A stretch of 40,293 nt of DNA from Paracoccaceae bacterium (lineage in GTDB: Bacteria; Pseudomonadota; Alphaproteobacteria; Rhodobacterales; Rhodobacteraceae). Below are positions 1 through 9,487 of this stretch, one piece after another; within the stretch, counting starts at the first letter, position 1; each line of letters begins with the position of its first letter. The stretch is from positions 1 to 40,293 of the forward strand of contig CANHLE010000022.1 of NCBI GenBank assembly GCA_947461435.1. The letters run 5' to 3'. The translations under genes and the position numbers were made by a program. The notes under the pieces are model-generated. The model saw only the letters and a list, made by a program, of their open reading frames with translations, had not been told where the DNA came from and did not search any database.

Positions 1-114
1 AGGGTGTATGCGCCGTGCTCGGCCGCTGATTGTCAAGTCAGGAAACCCTTTTTCGGTGGCCCCAATGGTACCGGGCCCGTCAGATTGCCGATAAATCTGG
101 CACAAACCTGCGTT

Positions 115-144
115 TTGACGGGGACAGGTATGGGTATGTAAAAT
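115..144 (+). promoter_or_regulatory. Candidate sigma-70 promoter for the DUF2852 gene
   Basis: TTGACG (115-120) lies 18 bases before TAAAAT (139-144), each matching five of six consensus positions. Transcription would start near 151, about 85 bases before the start codon at 238. The rest of bases 1-114 shows no convincing gene on either strand. Prediction from sequence only. Confidence 0.45.
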
Positions 145-237
145 AGTTTAACATAGCTCTTGAAAGGGGAAACAACGCTCTCCATCTGATGTCATGTGAA
201 AGACATTAACTTCACCACTTTCCGGGAGACACCGACG

Positions 238-732
238 ATGACCACCCTCGACACCTCTGCCGCCCAAGCCCGTGGCTTCGGCGGATATCTTACCCGCGCG
301 GAAGCTTGGCTGGACAGCAAGGGACGTGGCGCATGGATTGCCGCCATGGTTCTGGGGTTCATCTTCTTCTGGCCGCTGGGCCTTGCCCTTGTGTTCTACA
401 TCACCTTCACCAACCGTTGGAGCAAAACCATGTTCGGACAATCTTGCCGTCACAACCGCGACCGGGCCCAAGGGCGCCATGCCCCTTGGGGCAATCATGC
501 GGCCTTTCGCACTTCTGGCAACACCGCCTTTTATGCCTACAAGGCCGAAACCCTGCGCCGGTTGGAAGACGAGCAGATCGCCTTTGAAAGCTTTCTAGAC
601 CGCCTGCGCGCGGCCAAAGACAAGACCGAGTTCGACACGTTCATGGACGATCGGGCACGGCCCCATGCGGAAGGGACCGCTGTTCCCCCTGCCCCCGCCG
701 CAACCAGTGGCCCAGTGCCGCAAAGCTATTGA
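238..732 (+). CDS. DUF2852 family membrane protein
   Basis: A 164-residue protein of unknown function. One hydrophobic segment spans roughly residues 32-55. A soluble, charged C-terminal half follows, with the block GNTAFYAYKAETLRRLEDE and then an EFDTFMDD segment. This layout is what I know from the alphaproteobacterial DUF2852 family: one membrane helix, then a conserved Leu/Glu-rich amphipathic region. The start at 238 is chosen because GGGAG at 224-228 sits at normal Shine-Dalgarno distance; an upstream GTG at 196 in the same frame has no ribosome site. The C-terminus is a Pro/Ala-rich tail without apparent structure. The gene is monocistronic, with its own promoter and a strong terminator. 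Family placement is fairly sure; function is unknown. Confidence 0.85.
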   Translation: MTTLDTSAAQARGFGGYLTRAEAWLDSKGRGAWIAAMVLGFIFFWPLGLALVFYITFTNRWSKTMFGQSCRHNRDRAQGRHAPWGNHAAFRTSGNTAFYAYKAETLRRLEDEQIAFESFLDRLRAAKDKTEFDTFMDDRARPHAEGTAVPPAPAATSGPVPQSY

Positions 733-758
733 ACCGCGTGCAAGCGCCGTGATTCCGG

Positions 759-789
759 CCCGCCCAAGGAAACTTGGGCGGGTTTTTTT
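759..789 (+). terminator. Rho-independent terminator after DUF2852
   Basis: A perfect 10-bp stem (CCCGCCCAAG, 759-768, with its complement 773-782) closes on a GAAA tetraloop and runs directly into seven T residues (783-789). It starts 27 bases after the stop codon of the DUF2852 gene. Confidence 0.93.
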
Positions 790-893
790 GTCTTGGCAGA
801 GGAAATGCTTGGCCTTCGGCACAGGTCTTGCTAACACTTGGGTCATTGTTTCCGTTCACATGACGAAAGTTTGCGCCCAAGGCTCTGAAACCC

Positions 894-1736
894 ATGCGTC
901 ATACCCTTCCCATCGCCCCCCAGTTCTATGTGACCGCGCCGCAGCCCTGCCCCTATCTTGATGGGCGGATGGAACGGAAATTGTTTACCGCCTTGCAGGG
1001 CGAACATGCCCAAAAGCTGAATGATTCCCTGTCAAAACAGGGATTTAGGCGCAGTCAGAACGTCTTGTACCGCCCCTCGTGCGCGGAATGTTCGGCCTGC
1101 ATGTCGGTGCGCATTCGGGTGTCGGATTTCACGCCGAACCGAACCCAGCGCAAGATTCTGAAAAATTCGGCCAATCTGCGCAGAAATGCCACCAGCCCCT
1201 GGGCGACCGAAGACCAGTTTCAATTGTTTCGCCGATACCTTGATGCGCGGCATGCGGATGGCGGCATGGCGGATATGGATGTCTTTGAATTTGCCGCGAT
1301 GATTGAAGAGACGCCCGTACGCTCGCGCGTGGTGGAATACTCGCGCAGCCCACAGGCGAGCGAGCGGGGCCGCCCCTTGGCCGCCGTCAGTCTGACGGAT
1401 GTCTTCGATGATGGGCTGAGCATGGTCTACAGCTTTTATGACCCCGATTTGCCGGACCTGAGCCTTGGCACCTTTGCCATTTTGGACCACATCGAAATCG
1501 CGCGCGAAGCGGGACTTCCGTATGTCTATCTGGGCTATTGGGTGCCGGGCAGCCGCAAGATGGGATACAAGGCCGGTTTCAATGCCTTGGAAATCTACAA
1601 AGGCGGGAAGTGGCAGCAGATGGGGGATCCCAAGGATCATTCGTCTGAACTGCACCCGCTGTCGGTGGATCCGATATCGGAACAGGTCGCCCGCATCAAC
1701 CTTCCCGAGGCGCGCGTTCCGCGCAGCGAGACGTAA
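894..1736 (+). CDS. bpt: Aspartate/glutamate leucyltransferase (Bpt)
   Basis: Transfers leucine from Leu-tRNA to proteins that begin with Asp or Glu, producing a destabilising N-terminus recognised by ClpS/ClpAP (bacterial N-degron pathway); cytoplasmic. At 280 residues it has normal family length. The N-terminal region carries the family's cysteine-rich block ([13 protein letters not shown] near residue 20, then [16 protein letters not shown] near 55-70). The C-terminal half has the GNAT-like transferase core, including [18 protein letters not shown] near 205-225. The Shine-Dalgarno is weak: AAGG at 879-882 is eleven bases from the ATG. The stop codon overlaps the start of the next gene by one base (TAATG), so the two are probably co-transcribed. 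Assignment follows the Bpt family rather than eukaryotic ATE1. Confidence 0.93.
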   Translation: MRHTLPIAPQFYVTAPQPCPYLDGRMERKLFTALQGEHAQKLNDSLSKQGFRRSQNVLYRPSCAECSACMSVRIRVSDFTPNRTQRKILKNSANLRRNATSPWATEDQFQLFRRYLDARHADGGMADMDVFEFAAMIEETPVRSRVVEYSRSPQASERGRPLAAVSLTDVFDDGLSMVYSFYDPDLPDLSLGTFAILDHIEIAREAGLPYVYLGYWVPGSRKMGYKAGFNALEIYKGGKWQQMGDPKDHSSELHPLSVDPISEQVARINLPEARVPRSET

Positions 1737-2125
1737 TGACCGGGGCCGTTCTGGGGCTGATCAGTTTGATTGTGCCCGATTATGATGCCGCCATCGCCTT
1801 TTACTGCGGAAAACTGGGGTTTCGGCTGATCGAGGATCTGGATCAGGGCACGAAGCGTTGGGTCACGGTTCAGCCGCCCGGCGGGGGCACGCGGATTGTT
1901 CTGGCACAGGCCGAGGGGCAGGAACAGACTGCCGCCATCGGCAAACAAGGGGCGGGCCGAGTCTGGCTGTTCTTGCAAACCGATGATTTTGCCCGGGATC
2001 ATGCCGCGATGTTGGCGTCGGGAATTGTCTTTGAAGAAGCGCCGCGCCACGAACCCTATGGCACCGTGGCCGTTTGGCGGGACGATTTTGGCAACCGGTG
2101 GGATTTGATCCAAAATCGGCCCTGA
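1736..2125 (+). CDS. VOC family (glyoxalase/bleomycin-resistance fold) protein
   Basis: A 129-residue single-unit vicinal-oxygen-chelate protein. It has the typical opening (LIVPDYDAAIAFYCGKLGF near residues 10-28), a central strand with WVTVQPPGGG, and the family's C-terminal signature of an aromatic strand ending in DDFGNRWDLIQ near 115-125. The fold normally forms a dimer with a metal site between the paired beta-alpha-beta-beta-beta units, and members range from glyoxalases to antibiotic-binding proteins. Substrate and metal requirement cannot be read from the sequence. The start overlaps the bpt stop by one base, suggesting translational coupling, but no functional link with N-degron tagging is evident. 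Confidence 0.88.
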   Translation: MTGAVLGLISLIVPDYDAAIAFYCGKLGFRLIEDLDQGTKRWVTVQPPGGGTRIVLAQAEGQEQTAAIGKQGAGRVWLFLQTDDFARDHAAMLASGIVFEEAPRHEPYGTVAVWRDDFGNRWDLIQNRP

Positions 2126-2159
2126 TGCACGGAAAGGTTGACCGGCCCGGCGGCTGCGC

Positions 2160-2183
2160 GCATCCTTGATGGATGCCCTTTTT
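2160..2183 (+). terminator. Possible short terminator or operator hairpin upstream of dctQ
   Basis: GCATCC (2160-2165) and GGATGC (2171-2176) form a perfect 6-bp stem around a 5-base loop, followed two bases later by five T residues (2179-2183). It could end the bpt-VOC transcript. Alternatively the dyad could be an operator for the TRAP genes. It also argues against dctQ starting at the TTG/ATG codons inside it. Confidence 0.4.
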
Positions 2184-2213
2184 GGTCAAGGGGTATCGAT
2201 GGGGGGAAGATCC

Positions 2214-2819
2214 ATGCAGACATTTCTGGCGCTGTCGCGCGCCATTGACCGGTTCAGTGCCTTCATGGGCCGTTCGGTCATGTGGCTGATTTTGGTGGCG
2301 ATCCTTGTGTCCGCGGGCAATGCCATCGTGCGCAAGGTGTTCAATTCGTCATCCAATGCCTGGCTGGAGTTGCAATGGTATCTGTTCGGCGCGGCCTTCC
2401 TGCTGGCCGCCGCCCATACCTTGCGCCAGAACGAACATATCCGGATCGACATCTTGTATGGCATGCGCTCTCGGCGGGCGCAGCATTGGATCGATCTGTT
2501 CGGTCATGTCTTTTTCTTGCTGCCCTTCGTGGTGCTGATGACGTGGATGCTGGTGCCTTATGCCTATCAGGCTTGGAAGATCGGCCAGATTTCCACCAAT
2601 TCCGGCGGGCTGATCATTTGGCCCGCGCGCGCGCTGCTGGCGGGGGGATTTGCGCTGCTGACGGCGCAGGCCCTGTCTGAGATCATCAAGAAAATTGCCG
2701 TGATGCGGGGTTTGCTGGAGGATCCAAATCCCTTTGTCTCGGCGCATGAGGCGGCCGAGTTGGAAGGTGCGGCCTTGGCGGCCGCCGTTGCCGATCTGGC
2801 CAAGAAGGGGCAGCCGTGA
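2214..2819 (+). CDS. dctQ: TRAP transporter small permease (DctQ/TakQ-like)
   Basis: Small membrane subunit of a tripartite ATP-independent periplasmic transporter, 201 residues. Four hydrophobic helices can be seen (about residues 19-40, 55-75, 97-118 and 135-160). The family motif pattern is present: an ELQWYLF segment in the second helix and NSGGLIIWPARALL before the last. I chose ATG 2214 because the purine-rich GGGGGGAAGA (2201-2210) precedes it; TTG 2166 and ATG 2169 in the same frame lie inside a hairpin and have no ribosome site. The stop overlaps the dctM start by one base (TGATG). Together with dctM and the convergent binding-protein gene this makes a complete TRAP system, probably for 2-oxo acids. 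Confidence 0.9.
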   Translation: MQTFLALSRAIDRFSAFMGRSVMWLILVAILVSAGNAIVRKVFNSSSNAWLELQWYLFGAAFLLAAAHTLRQNEHIRIDILYGMRSRRAQHWIDLFGHVFFLLPFVVLMTWMLVPYAYQAWKIGQISTNSGGLIIWPARALLAGGFALLTAQALSEIIKKIAVMRGLLEDPNPFVSAHEAAELEGAALAAAVADLAKKGQP

Positions 2820-4516
2820 TGCTTGAACTTATTGCCATCAACATGGCCCCGATCATGTTCGCCAGTTTGGTGATCTTTTTGCTGCTGGGCTATCCGGTTG
2901 CCTTTTCGCTGGCCGCCAACGGCCTTGTATTTTTCGCCATTGGTGTCTGGCTTGCGCCCTATTCGGCCGATACGATCACCCTTGATTGGCCGCTTTTATT
3001 CTCGATGCCGCAGCGATTATGGGGTGTCTTGTCGAATGAGACTTTGCTGGCGATCCCGTTTTTCACCTTCATGGGGATTGTGCTGGAACGCTCTGGCATG
3101 GCCGAAGATCTGCTGGACACAATCGGGCAATTGTTCGGGCCCATCCGGGGGGGGCTGGCCTATGCGGTTATTCTGGTCGGTGCGCTTTTGGCCGCCACAA
3201 CCGGGGTTGTCGCGGCCAGCGTGATTGCCATGGGGTTGATTTCATTGCCCATCATGCTGCGCTATGGCTATGACCGACGGGTTGCATCGGGGGTTATCGC
3301 CGCCAGTGGAACCTTGGCGCAGATCATTCCGCCCTCTTTGGTGCTGATCGTTCTGGCCGACCAGTTGGGCCGATCTGTCGGCGATATGTACAAAGGCGCC
3401 ATGCTGCCCGGCTTGGTTCTAAGCGGCTTTTACATGCTTTATATCCTCATCGTCTCGATTGTGCGGCCGTCGTGGGTGCCGGCCCTGCCACTGGAAGCGC
3501 GCCGGCTGGGCCATGGGGTGACGTCGCTGTTTGTCGCCGTCGCCTTGGCGGCAGGCATTGGGTATCTTGCCCATATCGCGCTTTTTCCAACCTATGGGGC
3601 CAATGCCGATGTTCTGGGCGCGACCTTGGGGATTACGGCGATCTATGGATATGCGCTGCTGGACGGCGCGCTTGGGATTGGTCTGCTGAGCCGTCTTGCC
3701 AGTCAGGTGATCCGGGTGTTGATCCCGCCCCTGGCCCTGATCTTTCTGGTGCTGGGCACGATTTTTCTGGGCATTGCCACACCGACCGAGGGCGGGGCAA
3801 TGGGCGCGGTCGGGGCTTTGGTGCTGGCAGCGCTGAAGGGGCGGTTCACCCTTTCGGTCGTGACACAGGCGCTGGAAAGCACAACGCGGCTGTCGGCCTT
3901 TGTGATGTTCATCCTGATTGGGGCGCGCGTGTTTTCCCTGTCGTTCTATGGCGTCAACGGCCATATCTGGGTGGAACATCTGTTGACGGGCCTGCCGGGC
4001 GGGCAAACGGGATTCTTGATCTTTGTGTCGATCCTAGTGTTCCTTTTGGCCTTCTTTCTGGACTTTTTCGAACTGGCCTTCATCATCGTGCCGCTTCTGA
4101 TCGCCCCCGCCGAGGCTTTGGGGATCGATCTGATCTGGTTCGGGGTGATCCTGGGCGTCAACATGCAAACGTCTTTCATGCACCCGCCTTTTGGCTTTGC
4201 CCTGTTCTATTTGCGGTCCGTGGCCCCGAAATCATCCTTTATCGACAAGGTGACGGGGATTCGCACCGCAGGGGTGACCACGGGTCAAATCTATTACGGG
4301 GCGATTCCCTTTGTGATAATTCAGGTGGTGATGATCGGGGTGGTCATCGCCTTTCCGCAGATGGTCATGCATTACAAGGGCTTGGTCATCGACCCGTCAA
4401 CCGTCGAGATCATCATCCCGCAGATGCAAACCCTTGGGGCGCCGTCCGGCACGCAAAGCGGTGGCCTTCAAACTTTGGGCGCGCCAAAACTGGGCGCACC
4501 GGTGATCAACCCCTGA
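2819..4516 (+). CDS. dctM: TRAP transporter large permease (DctM/TakM-like)
   Basis: Ion-coupled large permease, 565 residues, with about 12-14 hydrophobic segments. Recognisable DctM features are the early helix FLLLGYPVAFSLA, the NETLLAIPFFTFMG segment near residue 75, the LAQIIPPSLVLIVLADQLG block near 165-185, GIATPTEGGAMGAVGAL near 320 and the late MQTSFMHPPFGFALFYLR segment. Its length, above the roughly 430 residues of the classical C4-dicarboxylate DctM, matches the longer subgroup seen with TakP-type and mannitol/chloroaromatic-type systems. The C-terminus has a short repetitive Leu-Gly-Ala-Pro tail, probably cytoplasmic or disordered. It is translated from ATG 2819, overlapping the dctQ stop. 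It works with dctQ and the binding protein encoded on the opposite strand. Confidence 0.92.
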   Translation: MLELIAINMAPIMFASLVIFLLLGYPVAFSLAANGLVFFAIGVWLAPYSADTITLDWPLLFSMPQRLWGVLSNETLLAIPFFTFMGIVLERSGMAEDLLDTIGQLFGPIRGGLAYAVILVGALLAATTGVVAASVIAMGLISLPIMLRYGYDRRVASGVIAASGTLAQIIPPSLVLIVLADQLGRSVGDMYKGAMLPGLVLSGFYMLYILIVSIVRPSWVPALPLEARRLGHGVTSLFVAVALAAGIGYLAHIALFPTYGANADVLGATLGITAIYGYALLDGALGIGLLSRLASQVIRVLIPPLALIFLVLGTIFLGIATPTEGGAMGAVGALVLAALKGRFTLSVVTQALESTTRLSAFVMFILIGARVFSLSFYGVNGHIWVEHLLTGLPGGQTGFLIFVSILVFLLAFFLDFFELAFIIVPLLIAPAEALGIDLIWFGVILGVNMQTSFMHPPFGFALFYLRSVAPKSSFIDKVTGIRTAGVTTGQIYYGAIPFVIIQVVMIGVVIAFPQMVMHYKGLVIDPSTVEIIIPQMQTLGAPSGTQSGGLQTLGAPKLGAPVINP

Positions 4517-4522
4517 CAAAAG

Positions 4523-4556
4523 CGCCCCAAGCTTTCGCTTGGGGCGTGGTTTTTTT
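4523..4556 (+). terminator. Terminator between dctM and the convergent dctP
   Basis: A perfect 10-bp stem (CGCCCCAAGC, 4523-4532, with 4537-4546) has a TTTC loop. On the plus strand it is followed within four bases by seven T residues (4550-4556). Read on the minus strand the same stem is followed by only four T residues, so it may act weakly on dctP transcripts too. Confidence 0.9.
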
Positions 4557-4568
4557 CGGGCTCAGATC

Positions 4569-6033
<1,465 letters not shown>

Positions 6034-6081
6034 ATGCTGAACCTCGTAGTACCTGTGAAAAGAAGGCGCATGGGCCGGTAA
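6034..6081 (+). CDS. ilv leader peptide (Leu/Val-rich attenuation peptide)
   Basis: A 15-codon open frame reads MLNLVVPVKRRRMGR. Five of the first eight codons are Leu or Val (CTG, CTC, GTA, GTA, GTG), end products of the pathway encoded downstream. AAAGGGG at 6022-6028 is a good ribosome site five bases from the ATG. The frame's 3' part overlaps the left arm (6065-6073) of a hairpin that competes with a terminator at 6107-6133. This is the classical arrangement for ribosome-mediated attenuation. The peptide itself needs no function. It was found by reading the leader directly. Confidence 0.8.
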   Translation: MLNLVVPVKRRRMGR

Positions 6082-6108
6082 CGGTTTTCCCTGACAGGAC
6101 CATGCGCC
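6065..6108 (+). promoter_or_regulatory. Antiterminator hairpin of the ilv attenuator
   Basis: GGCGCATGG (6065-6073) is perfectly complementary to CCATGCGCC (6100-6108). The right arm uses the first two C residues (6107-6108) of the terminator stem, so the two hairpins compete. A ribosome stalled at the Leu/Val codons (6037-6051) would leave the left arm free and favour this form. A ribosome reaching the stop codon at 6079-6081 would cover the left arm and favour termination. Confidence 0.7.
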
Positions 6109-6133
6109 CCCGAACGACCTTCGGGGGTTTTTT
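6107..6133 (+). terminator. Attenuator terminator upstream of ilvB
   Basis: An 8-bp stem (CCCCCGAA, 6107-6114, with 6120-6127) around a 5-base loop is followed by six T residues (6128-6133). It lies between the leader peptide and ilvB, so it would control read-through into the operon rather than end a gene. Confidence 0.85.
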
Positions 6134-6184
6134 AATGTCGAAAGAATGGGCCGCATCGTGGCGGCAGCAAAAGGACGAAGCGGA

Positions 6185-7939
6185 ATGACCAAACAGATGA
6201 GCGGCGCACGGATGGTGGTTCAAGCCCTGAAGGATCAGGGCGTCGAGGTGGTCTTTGGCTATCCCGGCGGCGCTGTTCTGCCCATCTATGACGAGATCTT
6301 TCAGCAAAATGACATTCGCCATGTGCTGGTGCGCCATGAACAGGGCGCGGTCCACATGGCCGAAGGCTATGCGCGCTCGACCGGCAAGGTCGGGGTGGCC
6401 CTTGTCACCTCGGGTCCGGGGGCGACCAATGCGGTGACGGGGCTGACCGATGCCCTGCTGGACAGCATTCCGATTCTTGTGATCTCGGGGCAGGTTCCGA
6501 CCTTCATGATCGGCACGGATGGCTTTCAAGAGGCCGATACCGTTGGCATCACGCGCCCCTGCACCAAGATGAACTGGCTGGTCAAGGACACCAACCGTCT
6601 TGCCGAAACCATCCATCAGGCCTTTCACGTCTCGCGCTCGGGCCGTCCGGGCCCTGTTTTGGTCGACATTCCCAAGGACGTGCAGTTTGCCTTGGGCGAC
6701 TACACCCCGATGGAAAAGGCAAAAACCGACCATTACCAACCCCGCATGAAGGGGGATGAGGCCGCGATCACCCGCATGGTCGAGATGATGGAAACAGCAG
6801 AACGCCCGCTGTTTTACACCGGCGGCGGCGTGATCAACTCGGGTCCGGGCGCGAGCGCGTTGCTGCGCGAATTCGTGGCGGCCACGGGATTTCCTGTCAC
6901 CTCAACCTTGATGGGTCTGGGGGCCTATCCGGCGTCGGGCAAATCCTGGATCGGGATGCTGGGCATGCATGGATTGTACGAGGCCAATCTGGCCATGCAT
7001 GGCTGCGATCTTATGATCAACGTGGGCGCGCGGTTTGACGACCGTATTACGGGCCGGATCAAGGATTTCTCGCCGCATTCCAAGAAGATCCATATCGATA
7101 TCGATCCTTCGTCGATCAACAAGGTGATCCGGGTGGATGTGGGCATCGTGGGGGATGTGGGCCATGTTCTGGAAGAGGCCCTGCATCTGTGGAAGACGCG
7201 CGGCGCGCGGGTGAACCGCGAAGGTCTGGCCAAGTGGTGGAAACAGATCGCCGAATGGCAGGCCGTGAAATGCCTGACCTACAAGAATTCGACGAAGGTC
7301 ATCAAACCGCAATACGCCCTGCAACGGCTGGAAGCGCTTACCAAGGGGATGGACCGCTATATCACCACCGAAGTCGGCCAGCACCAGATGTGGGCGGCGC
7401 AGTTTCTGGGGTTTGAAGATCCAAACCGTTGGATGACCTCTGGCGGTTTGGGCACCATGGGATATGGCCTGCCCGCGTCGATCGGCGTGCAGATCGCCCA
7501 TCCCGACGCCTTGGTGATCAACGTGGCCGGTGAGGCATCGTGGCTGATGAACATGCAAGAAATGGGCACCGCGATGCAATTCCGCGCGCCGGTCAAGCAG
7601 TTCATCTTGAACAACGAACGTCTTGGCATGGTGCGCCAGTGGCAGGAACTGCTGCACGGCGAGCGGTATTCGTCGTCGTGGTCCGAAAGCCTGCCCGATT
7701 TCGTCAAACTGGCCGAGGCCTTTGGCTGCAAAGGGATCCGGATCGACGATCCGGCCGATCTGGACGAAGCGATCAAGGAAATGCTGGCCTATAACGGCCC
7801 GGTGATTTTCGATTGCCGTGTGGAAAAGCACGAAAACTGCTTCCCCATGATCCCGTCGGGCAAGCCGCATAACGAGATGCTGCTGGGCGATGCAGATACC
7901 CAAGGGGTCATCGGCGCCAAAGGGGCGGTGTTGGTTTAA
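6185..7939 (+). CDS. ilvB: Acetolactate synthase, large (catalytic) subunit
   Basis: Thiamine-diphosphate enzyme that condenses two pyruvates to acetolactate, or pyruvate with 2-oxobutyrate to acetohydroxybutyrate: the first shared step of valine, leucine and isoleucine synthesis. It has 584 residues in the usual order: PYR domain with FGYPGGAVLPIYD and catalytic Glu52 in RHEQGA, the FAD/central domain, then the PP domain. The PP-domain metal motif reads GEA (Glu450) where enterobacterial enzymes have GDG, with the following Asn pair in FILNNERLGMVRQWQ intact. I recall GEA from other alphaproteobacterial enzymes, so it is probably functional. Start 6185 is preferred over ATG 6146 because AAGGA (6171-6175) fits it and 6146 is too close to the attenuator. 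Expression is probably set by the leader upstream. Confidence 0.96.
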   Translation: MTKQMSGARMVVQALKDQGVEVVFGYPGGAVLPIYDEIFQQNDIRHVLVRHEQGAVHMAEGYARSTGKVGVALVTSGPGATNAVTGLTDALLDSIPILVISGQVPTFMIGTDGFQEADTVGITRPCTKMNWLVKDTNRLAETIHQAFHVSRSGRPGPVLVDIPKDVQFALGDYTPMEKAKTDHYQPRMKGDEAAITRMVEMMETAERPLFYTGGGVINSGPGASALLREFVAATGFPVTSTLMGLGAYPASGKSWIGMLGMHGLYEANLAMHGCDLMINVGARFDDRITGRIKDFSPHSKKIHIDIDPSSINKVIRVDVGIVGDVGHVLEEALHLWKTRGARVNREGLAKWWKQIAEWQAVKCLTYKNSTKVIKPQYALQRLEALTKGMDRYITTEVGQHQMWAAQFLGFEDPNRWMTSGGLGTMGYGLPASIGVQIAHPDALVINVAGEASWLMNMQEMGTAMQFRAPVKQFILNNERLGMVRQWQELLHGERYSSSWSESLPDFVKLAEAFGCKGIRIDDPADLDEAIKEMLAYNGPVIFDCRVEKHENCFPMIPSGKPHNEMLLGDADTQGVIGAKGAVLV

Positions 7940-7941
7940 GA

Positions 7942-8004
7942 AGGGCAAAGCAGGGGCGATGGAGCCCCTGAGGGTTGAATTCCGAAAGGAGTGACCGCTT
8001 TGCC
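7942..8004 (+). other. Nested inverted repeats in the ilvB-ilvN spacer
   Basis: GGCAAAGC (7944-7951) pairs with GCTTTGCC (7997-8004). Inside it, CAGGGGC (7951-7957) pairs with GCCCCTG (7964-7970) around a 6-base loop. The two stems share only base 7951. No T-run follows, so this is not a standard terminator. It may be a processing or stability element between the subunit genes. Confidence 0.45.
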
Positions 8005-8038
8005 TTGAGATGGTTCTGAACAGATGAAAGGGCACACC

Positions 8039-8599
8039 ATGTCCGCACTGAATATCAAAAAAGGCTCTACCAGCCATTCGGCTTATGAGCTGCGCGACCC
8101 CAATGCCGAGGTGATCGAGGCCCACACGCTGGCTGTGATCGTCGAGAATGAGCCGGGGGTTCTGGCCCGCGTTATCGGCCTGTTTTCAGGGCGCGGCTAT
8201 AACATCGACAGCCTGACGGTGGCCGAAGTGGACCATACCGGCCACCGCAGCCGCATCACGGTGGTCACGCGCGGCACGCCGCAGGTGATTGACCAGATCG
8301 AAGCGCAGTTGCGGCGCATGGTGCCGGTTTATGCCGTGCATGACCTGACCGCCGAAGGCCCATCGGTGCAGCGCGAACTGGCGCTGGTAAAGGTAGCGGG
8401 CAAGGGCGAAGCGCGAATTGAGGCGCTGCGTCTGGCGGAGATTTTCCGCGCCAATGTCGTTGATTCCACACTGGAAAGCTTTGTCTTTGAAATGACGGGT
8501 ACGCCCGAAAAGATTGACGCTTTCGCGGATCTGATGCGCCCCTTGGGCCTGCGCGAGATTGCGCGCACCGGGGTGGCCGCCCTGGCCCGCGGCATTTGA
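8039..8599 (+). CDS. ilvN: Acetolactate synthase, small regulatory subunit
   Basis: Regulatory partner of the large subunit, 186 residues. An N-terminal ACT domain (about residues 25-100) contains HTLAVIVENEPGVLARVIGL and FSGRGYNIDSLTVAEVD, the site where valine binds in this family to cause feedback inhibition. The C-terminal half (about 100-180) is the second ALS small-subunit domain, with GEARIEALRLAEIFRANVVD. ATG 8039 is chosen because AAAGGG (8027-8032) lies six bases upstream; ATG 8024 in the same frame would add five residues without a clear ribosome site. It lies 99 bases after ilvB on the same strand, so the two are almost certainly co-transcribed. Confidence 0.95.
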   Translation: MSALNIKKGSTSHSAYELRDPNAEVIEAHTLAVIVENEPGVLARVIGLFSGRGYNIDSLTVAEVDHTGHRSRITVVTRGTPQVIDQIEAQLRRMVPVYAVHDLTAEGPSVQRELALVKVAGKGEARIEALRLAEIFRANVVDSTLESFVFEMTGTPEKIDAFADLMRPLGLREIARTGVAALARGI

Positions 8600-8619
8600 T
8601 CGGATGATCTGACCCGACA

Positions 8620-8645
8620 GGGGACGGGGCACGGCCCGCGTCCCC
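8620..8645. terminator. GC-rich hairpin between convergent ilvN and the crotonase gene
   Basis: GGGGACG (8620-8626) pairs with CGTCCCC (8639-8645), and the stem continues with three more G-C pairs past one bulged base. There is no T-run on either strand. It lies in the only 50 bases between two converging genes, so it may act as a weak or Rho-assisted bidirectional end. Confidence 0.35.
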
Positions 8646-8649
8646 GCCC

Positions 8650-9426
8650 TTATCGGCCTTCGAACCGGGGCGCGCGTTTTTCAAGAAAGGCCGCCACGCC
8701 TTCGGACAGATCGCGCGTCGCGCCCAACTGGCCTTGCAACCGCGCCTCGAGCGCCAGTTGTTGGCCCAGATCATGATCGGCGCTGGCGCGCAGGGCGGAT
8801 TTGACCGCGCGCAGGGCCTGTCCGGGCCCGCGGGCCAAAGATGCCGCGCGCGCCGCCACATGGGCCGCAAAATCAGCATCTGGAACCATTTCCCAGATCA
8901 TGCCCCAGTCTGCGGCCTGCTGCGCGGTGATTTTTTCGGCAAACAGCGCCGCGCCCATGGCCCGCGCCATGCCCACCTGACGCGGCAACCAATAGGTGCC
9001 ACCGGCGTCGGGCATCAGGCCGATGCGGGTGAAGGCCTGAATGAAACTGGCGCTTTGGGCCGCGATCACCACATCGCATGCCAGTGCCAGATTGGCCCCG
9101 GCCCCGGCGGCCGCCCCGCCCACGGCGGCGATCACAGGCAAAGGCCCATCGGTGATTGCGCGGATCAGCGGCACATATTCTTCGTTCAAGATCCGTTCAA
9201 AATCGACGGCCCCCATCGCTTGGGCATCGGCCAGATCCTGCCCCGAACAAAAGGCGCGCCCTGCCCCCGTCAGCACAATGACCCGCGCGTGATCATGCGC
9301 CCGATGCAGCGCGCCCAAAAGATCGGCGCGCAGGCGGGCCGACAGGGCATTCATCACCTCGGGCCGGTTCAAGGTGATTGTCGCGACCCCGTCACTGAGG
9401 GCGTAGAGCACGGGACCGTCAGACAT
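8650..9426 (-). CDS. Enoyl-CoA hydratase/isomerase family protein, PaaG-like
   Basis: Crotonase-fold protein of 258 residues acting on a CoA thioester. It has VATITLNRPEVMNALS near residues 13-28, the first oxyanion-hole strand in TGAGRAFCSGQDL near 52-64 and the second in GGAAAGAGANLALACD near 103-118. The loop GLMPDAGGTYWLPR near 135-148 holds the Asp used by PaaG-type isomerases, rather than the two glutamates of classical hydratases. That suggests isomerase or PaaG-like chemistry, but no other phenylacetate genes are nearby. It lies 61 bases downstream of ccmH on the same strand, an order I recall from related genomes; the link with cytochrome c maturation is unexplained. Confidence 0.85.
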   Translation of the reverse strand: MSDGPVLYALSDGVATITLNRPEVMNALSARLRADLLGALHRAHDHARVIVLTGAGRAFCSGQDLADAQAMGAVDFERILNEEYVPLIRAITDGPLPVIAAVGGAAAGAGANLALACDVVIAAQSASFIQAFTRIGLMPDAGGTYWLPRQVGMARAMGAALFAEKITAQQAADWGMIWEMVPDADFAAHVAARAASLARGPGQALRAVKSALRASADHDLGQQLALEARLQGQLGATRDLSEGVAAFLEKRAPRFEGR

Positions 9427-9487
9427 GCGCGCCTCCTTCTTGCCTTAGATAGCCGCCCTTGCGCGCAGCGTCAGCCTTGACCCGACG

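Noticed and set aside
6902-8125. A 407-codon open frame antisense to ilvB
   Set aside because: It lies opposite a conserved enzyme; the product is His/Arg/Gln-rich with no family resemblance and no ribosome site.
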